Origin: Sphaerolaimus hirsutus
Lineage: Eukaryota > Nematoda > Chromadorea > Monhysterida > Sphaerolaimidae
Assembly (NCBI GenBank): GCA_964036195.1
Contig: OZ038452.1
Span: 19,293,785 to 19,357,784, forward strand
DNA length: 64,000 nt
Direction of reading: 5' to 3'
Position numbers and translations under genes: made by a program. Positions 57,201 to 64,000 of the stretch are shown here, in pieces. The notes beneath the pieces are model-generated. The model worked only from the letters and a program-made list of their open reading frames with translations, did not search any database and was not told where the DNA came from. Every line of letters begins with the position of its first letter. Within the stretch, counting starts at the first letter, position 1.

Positions 57201-60200
57201 TATCCATTGTGACCTAGGTAATTTTTGATGCATACTTTGCGGTCCGCCAAATATTTGATGGCGACATTTCAGGTGTGCGGACGAAAACGACAAAAACGCA
57301 ATCGACAGCGGCGAACCCGCCGACAGTAAGCCAGACCCCGATGACAATGAAGATTCCAAATCAAAACAGGACAAAGAACACCATGACGACAAGAAAACCG
57401 ATGACGTTCCTGGTGAAGTTGCAGAAACTCGTGTCGATTCAGACAAATCAAGTGCGATCGAACAGCGAAATGCGTGCTTGAATGTTGTCAAAATGCGGCT
57501 GAACAAATTGATCAATCGCTTGTCGAAAGTGGTGGTCGGCACTGACAAGTTGCTGGAAGACCTTGTTGCTGCTGAGACTGTGCCTTCCACGGTTCGAGTT
57601 TTTAAAAAACTTTTTAGTCGAGTGGTCTCTAAGTTTGGATCGTGTAGGGATTGGTGGCACAAAATTGCTTTCTGTAACAATACTATTTATCTGAAAAGTT
57701 CGTGAATAGATTACGAGGCCGATGCACTGAACTATATTGAGTTTCGAATGAAAAACATGATGGCTTTTTTGGAATTATCGTGATTAAGTGAATTTTTTGG
57801 TCTCTTTCAGGGTGTACTTATCAAAATTCAGATTTCAATTTTTTGATAATTTTCAGAAAAATTCCCGTTTTTTGAAAAATCGGAATCAATGTGTATTGGA
57901 AATCGAAATGGTAATTTTTGTAGTGAAATACGTAATGGAAATCGTAGAAATCCTATCATGGACAAAAATGATAATAATATAGTACAAAATTTTTTTTATC
58001 AGATCCACACTTAACTCAATTTTTGTCACTTTGGTCTTATCGAGTTACGGAACCCGACGCTTCAATTGTCTCTCATCTTTCAGGCCAATGTTCTCTTGTC
58101 AGTAGCGAGTGCATTGCCTGCGGCTCACGTCGATGCCAGTGGAGCTTTCATGCACGTGGGAGAAGGTCGTTTTTGTAGCTTTATTGGTCCTACACACACT
58201 AGTTTTCACCGTGACTTGTGAGAAAACTGAAATGGCGACATGGCGACATTCAGCCTACTCTGTTTGTATACTGTATGTATTTTAGTTTTCAAATTTTCAA
58301 ACTTAAACTTTCATTAATTTAAATTCACATCAAAATTTTATAAAATCATTCAACCGTGTTGATTAATCTGCATTTGACAAAAATAGTTTTCCCACGAAGT
58401 CACCGTGAAAACTAGTGTGTGTAGGCAGATGAGTTTCATTTTCGCTGTATTTTCGGCATATTTTTTTTTTGTTACAGACAAACGAGTGTCGGAAGAATGG
58501 CGGAAAAATTTGGGTGGGTGCAATTCTGTCGCTGGTGCTCAGTTGCTTACTGCCATTTTCGAAAACTCCATCAATTGGACGTCGATCAAAGTTAGCTTTG
58601 GCGTGTTTTCGTTGATAGAATCTCGCAAGATATTATTTTACGTTTGATTTTAGAGCGCAAACTTTGTGCACAACTATTTGTCTTATTCATTGGCACAACA
58701 AAGTGAAACAACTATTTCTGTCCTGACGCGTTACTAAAATCTCCGTGTACGGTAGTGCGATGACGATTATTTGTGAATAATATACGGGAGACCAGGGCTG
58801 GCCCCCAATATTTTTAAAAATTTTTTTATCGAGTCAATCGCAAGAATCTACTCCATGGATGTCCATTGAGTGCTATTTACCGAGTCTGAAGCTCTACCTG
58901 GTAAATATCCGATTAAAAAATATATATCAGTGATTCTCTCAGATAAAAAAGTCGATCCTTGACCAACCCGTTTAGTGCTACTCACTTTAACTCATAACCT
59001 TACTTTCATTGTGAATCTACTTTTATTCTCCCACACTGCATAATCATGCATTTCCAAAGTAAAACAAAAACTCGAACACACAGAAAGTGCGCCAGTTGCG
59101 CCATTTGCGCGCCGCCCGTCCAACCAATCAGTACCAGGCTGATGCCACGGATTCCGAAGGGGAAACTGAGGCTAAGAATGAGGAATTGCAGCGACAAAAG
59201 GCTGAACGTGCTGCCAGGAGGACCCGATGGCTGAAAAGGGATGAATATCGAGTTGACAGCGGGGATGAGAGACAAACCGATGAAGATTACCACGAGGTTG
59301 GGCGGAGTTTGTTTGTGTGTCAAACTTGTGTTCATCAGTACTTCATCAGTGTTTACAATGTGTTTTTAAAAGATAACAGGGTCCTTTTCCAAAAGTGGGT
59401 TAAAGATAAAGAATAAATTTTACTGAAGTGGCGCATGATGTATTGCAAAGTCTATTGTGTAAAGTGGAACCATGATAAAGCATATAATTGGCGATTCGCA
59501 CCCATCAAACCAGTTTATTAACAAAGACTACCCCAATTCATTAGTTTGCGTTTGACTGCCATTTTCGTCGCATCATTTTTTGTTCTCGTGCAGAGTGGAG
59601 ACGAAGACAACCGACCCAGGAAGCGCAAAGATGGAAAGCGATCCGACAGGAGAGCAGCCAAGCGAGATGAGCCTGACGTTGAGGTTAGTTTGGGATCGTC
59701 GAAAACTTGGGTTCGATTTTGCTGGAATATGAACTGTTTCAAGTTTGACGAGTGGTTTTTAAGAGAAAAAAACCCTTTTCAATTATTTTTTCAAGCTAAT
59801 CTGAAAAAACTGCAAAATCGCTACAGAACTAGTACATAAATAGTACATAACTACTAAAAAAGTTGAATGCGGTGAAAAAAACATGTTTCGATGTTTGCGT
59901 TGTCAAAACCCCCCGTATATTCCAAAATTCCTGTGTGTGGTGCGCCAATGTCTCACTCAGTCAATCCCCCCCCCCATACAGCCAGCAGTGCAAGACGCTT
60001 TCAGCCGCATCTGCGCCGATCGCTTCGTTTCACAACATCTGATGACTCTGCCCGATGAGGGTCAACCGCGCTCCAGCAAACGCAAACGGGGGCAGGCAAA
60101 TGGGAAGAGTGGACCGAACGATATGTCCTCCATTGGCAATTGCCTGGCCGAGTATAAGTCGCCGGGCAAGTTGTTCAAGGATGTCAGGAAGGTGCTGGCC

Positions 60201-63093
60201 AAGGTGGCCGATAGGTGAGTTTTTGGGCTAATTTTTAATTCCAACGTGTGAACGTCCAAAATCTCAAATGGCTTCCATTTATCCATTCTGGTGCCAGTTC
60301 CGCAAGTGGAGAAGTGAAATGGTAAAAGCTAAGTGAAATGGCAAGTAAATTGGCTTAAGTGAGAATTCCACATTTGTTTTTCAACTTGACTGCCATTTTA
60401 CTTAGCTTTTGCCAATTTACTTGCCATTTCAGTTCACTTTTTCGCGCTTTTTTGCGCTTTCACCTCTCCACTTGCGGAACTGGCCCCTAGTGAACACTTT
60501 CTAGTCAACATGCATTTCTACAGCATGAGCGGCAACCAGCGGCGAGTGGGCCAGCTGAGCGAGCTGTCCGGTTCCCTGTCTGCCATGGAGGCGGAGTTTG
60601 GCTGCACTGCCGAACCAATCACCGAAGAGGATGAGTGCAACGGGCCGCCCAGTAATAGCCGGGATACTCGCGCGAATAATGGCAACGCTGCGAAGAGGGT
60701 TCGGAGGGCGGCCATTGAGGAATCTGGCGAGAGCGAGTGCGTTTTGATTCGAGAGTGGTTGTACAGATAATTAATATATCTACACTCGGCGGACATCACA
60801 CTTAAATAGTATGAAACCTACCGTAACCCATCTGAAAAATGAACCAAAAAATTTGCAGTTTTTTCATCATTTGTTTTTACTGTGGAATAATTACGCAATT
60901 TATAACTGGGTTTTATTCATTAGATTATGGTGGGATTCTGCACAAAGTATGCGCTCTACTCTGTATAGATATATATTTACACATAAACATGTGTGCAGAA
61001 ACGGCTCGGCGGACGGCGACAGCGATGGCGGGCGTCCGCGGCGCCGCGCTTCCGGACGCATCGCTGGCCGCAAGGAAAAGACACCCGTTGAAGACGCTCA
61101 CAGGTAAACGCGTTGTGCATTTCGCGTTTCATCTCGCTTGCGCAGCTAACGTAGCGTTTCCGCGCAGCGATAAGCAATCCGCGTCCGAATCCGACGCGGA
61201 ATCACCTATCGGAAAAAGGCGCACGCGTCAGCGAAAGGTGGAGCAGGAAGAGGAACCATCAAGTCGATCTAGGAGATCGGGGAGCAGGTTTGAAAAATGA
61301 AAATGGTTAAAATGAACTAGTTGACACATGTGCGTCAACTGGTCTGTGTCAACTCAGATTTCAGCTCCACGTGTCGCAGAGCGATCTCCAAATGCACATG
61401 CAGCAATGTTGAACAATAAATATTACGTCAAGTGCATTTGAAGGTCGCTTTGCGATGCGTGGAGCCGACATCTGAGTTGACACAGACTAGTTGACCCACA
61501 TTGTCAAATGTCAAGTAGTGTGTGGGTCGCATATACACTGCGGGAAAAATCTCTATGTTCCTGGATGGGAGTAAATTTTTTATCTGCCCTCCCATTTGAA
61601 ATGTGACAGCTGTTGGTGTTTACCCAGTATACCCAGTCTTAAATTAAGGTGTCTTTGTGCAGCGTGTCGATTTTCAGCAAAATCAATGCATTCCTGATTT
61701 TTTTGTGGCTGTCCAAAGTCAAAATTTGCCTGGAAAAAATTCCAGTTGGAAAATGTTTTTTTTTGTATTTTCAAAGCATGGTGGATAAAACACCTACTGA
61801 AGGCACCAGTGCTACTGCAGATCACACTATATACAGCTGGAACCCCTCAGGAGTGAGTGGGGCCCCCTAAAGCGAATGACTGTGCTGGCTATATAGTGCT
61901 CACTGCTATCTGCCATAATTTTAGCTATCACTAGCAGCCAGTCATGAGAAAGATATCGGTCAGAAATTATGGCAATGTTCAATATAGTACAAATGTGAAA
62001 TGTTGGCACCATGCCAACCCTCAGCTAAGCAGTGCAAGAGAACTGCAAAAAAGCAAACAAAGAATTCTGAAGGTGCCACACTTTCAGTGTAGCCAAAATC
62101 AGCAATATATACGCAGGGAGGCAGCGATATTTCTACTATGGGGTGTCGACACTATAAATACTCCTAAAAATAAGTGTTACTCCGAATGAACCCACATTTG
62201 ATGATTGGTATGCAACTGAACCCAAAACACCAAAAACATAAGGACATTTTTCCCGGAGTGTACGATTGGAATAACCTGTTTGTAAATCACTCACGGCCGC
62301 AGACACAGCACGCCGGCGGCAGTGGAACAACAACCGGCAAACTCCAGAAAAAGCGCGGCCAGGCGAAGCAGTGGCAGAAAAGCGAAGACAGAAAAACCAA
62401 AGTCTGGTGATGAAGGTTCAGAATGTGAAATCGAGTTGAAGCCGAAAGACGGCAGCACTGTGGGAGATAATTCCACAGTTTCGGTGAGTTATGTTTTTTT
62501 ATGCAACCAGAGTTTGTAAAGTTATTGAACTTTCTTGAAAGTAAGCGTAAACGTAAATTATATATTTTTTACTCACCGCTGAGTACAGAAAACGTAAAAT
62601 ATATTTTTTGTACAAACTTGAGTAAATTACTTCTGTTCCCAGAAGACGTAAAATCGGATATTTTTCGGAAGTTTTGTTCCAATTTTCGTTCAAAATCACA
62701 AATACCCCAACTGTTTCGCCCTCAAATTTACTAGTTTGTGTTTTTGCCAATTTTAATACTATTATGTATATTTTCACCCAGTTTTAGTTTTTTCTTCCAA
62801 TTTTCCTTTTATGGCTTGAAAAAGCCATAAAAGGTAACCTATATCTGAAATACGTTTTCTGTACTATCGGTATTTTTTCGTGAGAAAACGTAGACTTATT
62901 TACGCAGTACTTGAGTATATTTACGTATTTATAGAGTAAACGTAAATACGTTTTAACAACCATGAATGCAACACCCGTGATGTAAAAAACAACCTCCCCG
63001 CGCCGCAGGACGACGTGCAACGGGCTTACGATGCTTTGGCCCATGATCGTTTTGTATCGCGCAACCTCATGGATCTCTCTCAGAAGCGTTCAA
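43283..63093 (+). CDS. ACF1/BAZ1A-like chromatin remodelling subunit, about 31 exons, 3' end beyond window
   Basis: The ISWI partner ACF1 (BAZ1A) normally has WAC, DDT, WHIM/WSD, PHD and bromodomain. Here I can chain about 1,570 residues. WAC second half: KRLRAPVLRAVHQS, then ERDLVDLIYQSLKRRLFIDE. Coiled coil in exons 7-9. DDT: LNDLKALPDPRPLKLPPKVD, then VCQFVKAFWDLL. WHIM: VKRTIPLGTDRHHRRYWVFD and GVPGVVVEN. Next block: WHVYDASEEIIMQLLDALN, VRGSREAPLR. WSD end: RVSEEWRKNL and TAIFENSINWTS. Then come eight basic/acidic exons ending at 63093 with a phase-1 donor. The first half of WAC, any PHD finger and any bromodomain were not found in the window. ATG 43283 follows an in-frame stop, but a missing 5' exon is possible. 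Exon coordinates are given in the four block entries. Confidence 0.88.
43777..44014 (+). repeat. Tandem repeat, about 20-bp unit TATACCATTTCACTGTGTGG
   Basis: About a dozen units in ACF1-like intron 2. Variants read ATACACATACCATTCACTGTG and ACCATTTTACTGTGTGG. It ends 40 bp before the next exon and, being open in one frame, mimics a CYS/TRP-rich peptide. It is a minisatellite. Confidence 0.85.
44937..45148. mobile_element. Short worn TAGGG..CCCTA hAT-like copy
   Basis: TTAGGGTGGTCAGAG left and TTATCCATCCCTAG right, AAAACCGTTTAAAAAAC arms, CAAAATTTTTAGTACTTA inside. It seems internally deleted relative to 5658-6346. Confidence 0.5.
45344..45895. mobile_element. GTCGACAAGTCCA element, copy 1
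   Basis: Starts GAGGCGTCTACTTCTCAAAG. It carries six direct copies of GTCGACAAGTCCA (near 45364, 45534, 45564, 45594, 45681, 45749). It matches 48537-49014 through TATGAAAATTT and AGGCCCGGAAACGTCATCTG. The right terminus is lost. Confidence 0.65.
45921..46442 (+). repeat. ACTTGGGCACCGGG minisatellite split by a transposon
   Basis: Three units before 45977 and two or three after 46403. The duplication GCACCGGG around the inserted element is one of the unit's own words. Confidence 0.65.
45977..46403. mobile_element. hAT-like MITE, CAGGGCCGTATCC/ATACGTCCCTG ends
   Basis: Perfect 8-bp duplication GCACCGGG (45969-45976, 46404-46411). Interior: G runs, TTTTGCGCGCAAGCGCGCAA and a GGCGCC patch. It is 427 bp and of the same family as 1097-1534. 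Confidence 0.82.
46490..53040 (+). CDS. ACF1-like gene, block 2: acidic linker, coiled coil and DDT exons
   Basis: Exons 46490-46577, 49140-49247, 49327-49384, 50665-50867, 50956-51154, 51755-51858, 51958-52188, 52287-52319 (optional; reading frame is kept with or without it), 52458-52618 and 52856-53040. The first encodes STEDDDLKEVGTSDSSDDGD. 50665-50867 is a charged helix (KREEEEKKRAMKEQLHYYQQ). 50956-51154 opens the DDT domain. 51755-51858 continues it with KLLQWLNNGC and TLVLLLVRCILDD. 52458-52618 has LSSILCQWGDSGDLFS and LQVLTALVDTLM, the post-DDT helices. Transposons fill the introns, notably 46578-49139. Confidence 0.82.
46855..47227. mobile_element. CCTCGAATAAGACC MITE, nested
   Basis: ATCCTCGAATAAGACCCCAGGG and inverse TCTTATTCGAGGAT. 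Repeated GGGGGGAGTTATTC words. Of the ACCGTATT family type though the ends are worn (TGCGGTACC on the right). Confidence 0.6.
47327..48183. mobile_element. GTTGTTAAAA MITE split by a hAT-like element
   Basis: Left GTTCTTATAATACTGG, right ACGTTTTGCCAAC. The junction word GTTTTCTGTACT/CGCGTACTTTC is broken at 47387 and resumes at 48057 after the duplication. Confidence 0.65.
47387..48048. mobile_element. hAT-like MITE, TAGGGTTGGCC ends, 662 bp
   Basis: TAGGGTTGGCCGATG left, TTTCCAACCTA right. Perfect duplication TCTGTACT (47379-47386, 48049-48056). Nearly identical to 18619-19344 in inverted orientation. Confidence 0.9.
48537..49014. mobile_element. GTCGACAAGTCCA element, copy 2, complete
   Basis: GAGGCGTCTACTTCTAAAAG then TCGACAAGTCC at the left and an inverted match, GGACTTGTCGAC then TTTTAGAAGTAGAGACCTC, at the right. 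Internal copies occur near 48725 (one change) and 48755. ATTT lies on both sides and may be the duplication. It is 478 bp with about 35-bp inverted ends. Confidence 0.75.
49615..50581. mobile_element. Composite hAT-like element: 5' piece plus a full copy sharing one duplication
   Basis: TAGGGATGGCCGGTG occurs at 49615 and again at 49937, but only one right end exists (GGCCATCCCTA, 50571-50581). The 8-bp word CAACGAAC flanks the outer left start (49607-49614) and the right end (50582-50589). About 160 bp unrelated to the family lies between. Confidence 0.75.
52656..52776. repeat. Short GACCCGA-rich inverted element
   Basis: TAGTGTTGGGAACTCGACCC left and AATTCCCAACGCTGA right. ACCCGA words, like the ends of 46646-48446. 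Confidence 0.5.
53225..53395. repeat. Worn fragment of the TAGGG hAT-like family
   Basis: GTATTAGGGCTGGAAAAACG, CAATCACCAAACCGATGG, GCGCGCGAGCGCGCAAAAAA and CAGTACTGAAAAATTTT are family words with the middle deleted. Confidence 0.5.
53477..58590 (+). CDS. ACF1-like gene, block 3: PIP-like motif, WHIM and WSD exons
   Basis: Exons 53477-53629, 54678-54868, 55063-55242, 56141-56283, 56756-56950, 57273-57591 (donor uncertain), 58084-58165 and 58478-58590. 53477 opens with AGTLDHFFGSKKGAVKKE, which looks like a PCNA-binding box (L..FF followed by lysines, but without the leading Gln). 55063-55242 holds a charged helix and the WHIM signature TIPLGTDRHHRRYWVF. 56756-56950 matches the family WCFYSSCEQLDQLIEALN segment. 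58084-58590 matches the end of WSD (ALP...DASG, then EEWRKNL and NWTS). The family's PHD finger would follow directly; it does not. Confidence 0.85.
53760..54464. mobile_element. hAT-like MITE, GAGGGTTGGCC/CCAACCCTA ends, 705 bp
   Basis: Perfect duplication ATCTAGAC (53752-53759, 54465-54472). Very similar to 47387-48048. It lies in the intron before exon 54678. Confidence 0.88.
55306..55648. mobile_element. Harbinger-like MITE, GGCGCCGTTTACACGG ends
   Basis: GGCGCCGTTTACACGGTTAT left, CCGTGTAAACGCCGCC right, with TTA on both sides (55303-55305, 55649-55651). The arms include TGACGACAAAAATTACATT and a GGCCTCGCTAGCGAGGCC inner palindrome (55410-55427). 343 bp. Confidence 0.75.
55741..56026. 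mobile_element. ACCGTATATACCTGAATGATTT MITE
   Basis: Inverted ends ACCGTATATACCTGAATGAT and GTCATTCGAGTAAATACGGT, TA on both sides, CCCCCC-rich subterminal words. Shares GTCCAATTTGAACAAAAA with 17153-17490. Confidence 0.65.
56995..57255. mobile_element. TATACTCGGCGGACCGC family element with worn ends
   Basis: GGAAACACTCCATCATGACG, GTCGCTTGTACGCGACTCCG and CATACTTTGCGGTCCGCC match 16722-17025. It ends about 18 bp before exon 57273 and so abuts the splice acceptor. Confidence 0.6.
58189..58425. mobile_element. Hairpin MITE, CCTACACACACTAGTTTTCACC ends, filling most of an intron
   Basis: CCTACACACACTAGTTTTC left and GAAAACTAGTGTGTGTAGG right, arms GTGACTTGTG/CGAAGTCAC. It takes up 237 of the 312 bp of the intron between 58165 and 58478. 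It is the clean counterpart of 6950-7445. Confidence 0.75.
59084..63093 (+). CDS. ACF1-like gene, block 4: charged tail with a duplicated exon
   Basis: Exons 59084-59296, 59594-59683, 59982-60214, 60524-60736, 60999-61103, 61168-61287, 62303-62483 and 63009-63093, all in phase. Composition is basic/acidic with NLS-like runs (RPRKRKDGKR, KRKRG, GKRRTRQRK) and many SDS/SDG/SES sites. 59982-60214 begins VQDAFSRICADRFVSQHLMT, and 63009-63093 reads VQRAYDALAHDRFVSRNLMD: the same unit twice. I know no named domain with that pattern. 59084 begins KVRQLRHLRAARPTNQYQAD where a PHD finger would be expected. Confidence 0.8.
60288..60487. mobile_element. CAGTTCCGCAAGTGG hairpin MITE
   Basis: CTGGTGCCAGTTCCGCAAGT left and CACTTGCGGAACTGGCCCC right, arms GAAGTGAAATGGTAAAAGC and inverse. 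It lies in the intron 60215-60523, 36 bp from the acceptor. Confidence 0.75.
61313..61528. mobile_element. Harbinger-like CTAGTTGACAC hairpin MITE
   Basis: AACTAGTTGACACATGTGCG left and CAAGTAGTGTGTGGGTCG right. The arms CTCAGATTTCAGCTCC and GGAGCCGACATCTGAG pair around a GCACATGCAGCAATGTT loop. Lies in the intron after exon 61287. 61530-62302 shows no further feature. Confidence 0.6.
62521..62960. mobile_element. GTTGTTAAAA-type MITE
   Basis: GTTATTGAACTTTCTTGAAAG left and ACGTTTTAACAAC right. GAGTACAGAAAACGTAAAAT and GTACTTGAGTATA words as in 41498-41992. Confidence 0.6.
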
Positions 63094-64000
63094 GTAAGTC
63101 ACGTGAATGATGGCAATAGTGTTGTTGTACAGTGAAATGTCGTAGCGACATGGCTAGAGTTGTATTAAATTTTCTTAAATTGCTTGATTCATTGAAGGAG
63201 TCAATTAATGATGTGCTTTTTTATTAAATGGCCCAAGAGGGGATGTAGAGCCTCTGCGCAAAAAATGCAAAATACCTAGTGAATTGCTTCAAAAAGTTTT
63301 TTAGTTTTTGAACCAGATTTGGCAGGGAATTGGACACCTGCTTATATTAGATAGCTCCCTCGGAGAGATATACAACTTTTTATATTTGCTGGTTCCTTGG
63401 GTTCACTATATAGGCTGTAATGGACCTTGTTAATTGGTTCATTCATCAAGTTGTAGTAATTGATTGACTTAACTACAAATTGATGTACGCGATTTTTATT
63501 ACAATAAATATATTTACCTAAATATTCATACTAAAAAAGCTAAGTAAATGCAAGAACTACTTCATCGTTGCTCAACATTTTCGTTTACCTAGCTACATAA
63601 ATATATACTTCATTCATAAGTACATATGCTTATTTGCCTAAGGAACATTACCATTTATAGTGTATTTCACACCTCTATATACGTTTCACATCTTCCACCA
63701 ATTTGTCTGAAGCGAAGAAATAACAAATGACAAATGTATTTAGATTAATTTTCCGTGTATTCCCTTTGTGCCATAATTTATGAAGGAACTTAACTGTAAC
63801 TTCTGTTTGGTAAACTAAAAGGCTGTTCTATGCATGGTAGGACATATATTTAGGTTCGCCAGTTTTATTCATACTTATCAATACATTTTGAGTGTCTAAA
63901 TATATTTAAAACACCTACTTAAGAGATTCACGTGTTTGCTTCGAACTTTTGAGTTATGGGATGTGTTTTTCAGTCTAGATTTAGTCTGTTCTATTCGTAG
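63094..64000. other. Start of the next ACF1-like intron, no exon seen
   Basis: It follows the donor GTAAGTCACG of exon 63093. AT-rich, with a TAGGG-family fragment near 63245-63300 (CTGCGCAAAAAATGCAAAAT then ACCTAGTGAATTG). No open frame with acceptor and phase 1 looked like a continuation. Confidence 0.4.

Overview
This is an intron-rich animal nuclear locus. There are GT-AG introns, compact GC-rich coding exons and AT-rich, repeat-dense non-coding DNA. Nothing looks bacterial, organellar or viral. The gene set (a neurogenin-type bHLH, Mediator, ACF1/BAZ1, alpha-arrestin) indicates a bilaterian. The divergence from vertebrate family members and the crowding of short DNA transposons suggest an invertebrate, possibly an arthropod, but I cannot name the taxon from sequence alone.

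Layout: (1) 73-4277 (+) Mediator subunit MED20, six exons. (2) 7761-14016 (+) sphingosine-1-phosphate lyase, ten exons, apparently complete. (3) 14621-15526 (-) the last two exons of a dynein-light-chain LC8-like gene, tail to tail with the lyase; its first exon was not found. (4) 19372-29098 (-) an alpha-arrestin (ARRDC) with two PY motifs, eight exons. Intron 1 is nothing but a hairpin MITE, and intron 2 holds a 6.3-kb nested foldback structure. (5) 35896-38025 (-) a neurogenin/Tap-like bHLH factor, five exons, with a TATA box and an inverted CCAAT box upstream. (6) 43283 to past the last exon seen (+) an ACF1/BAZ1A-like chromatin-remodelling subunit with about 31 exons. It has the second half of a WAC domain, a DDT domain and WHIM/WSD blocks, then a basic/acidic tail with a duplicated exon; the gene runs off the right edge. 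Exon phases were checked at the junctions given; the few that remain uncertain are flagged.

The genes are unrelated in pathway: transcription (MED20, neurogenin, ACF1), sphingolipid breakdown, motor/hub protein, and endocytic adaptor. No operon-like logic is visible.

Most of the rest is a mosaic of non-autonomous DNA transposons. I could delimit many by inverted ends and target-site duplications (TSDs): at least five hAT-like families with 8-bp duplications, Harbinger-like elements with 3-bp duplications, and several hairpin MITE families. Nested insertions up to three deep can be read. No transposase, reverse transcriptase, LTR element, tRNA, rRNA or CRISPR array was recognised. The best leads are the alpha-arrestin intron that coincides with a MITE (a candidate introner), the unusual domain make-up of the ACF1-like protein, and the repeat families with internal motif arrays.
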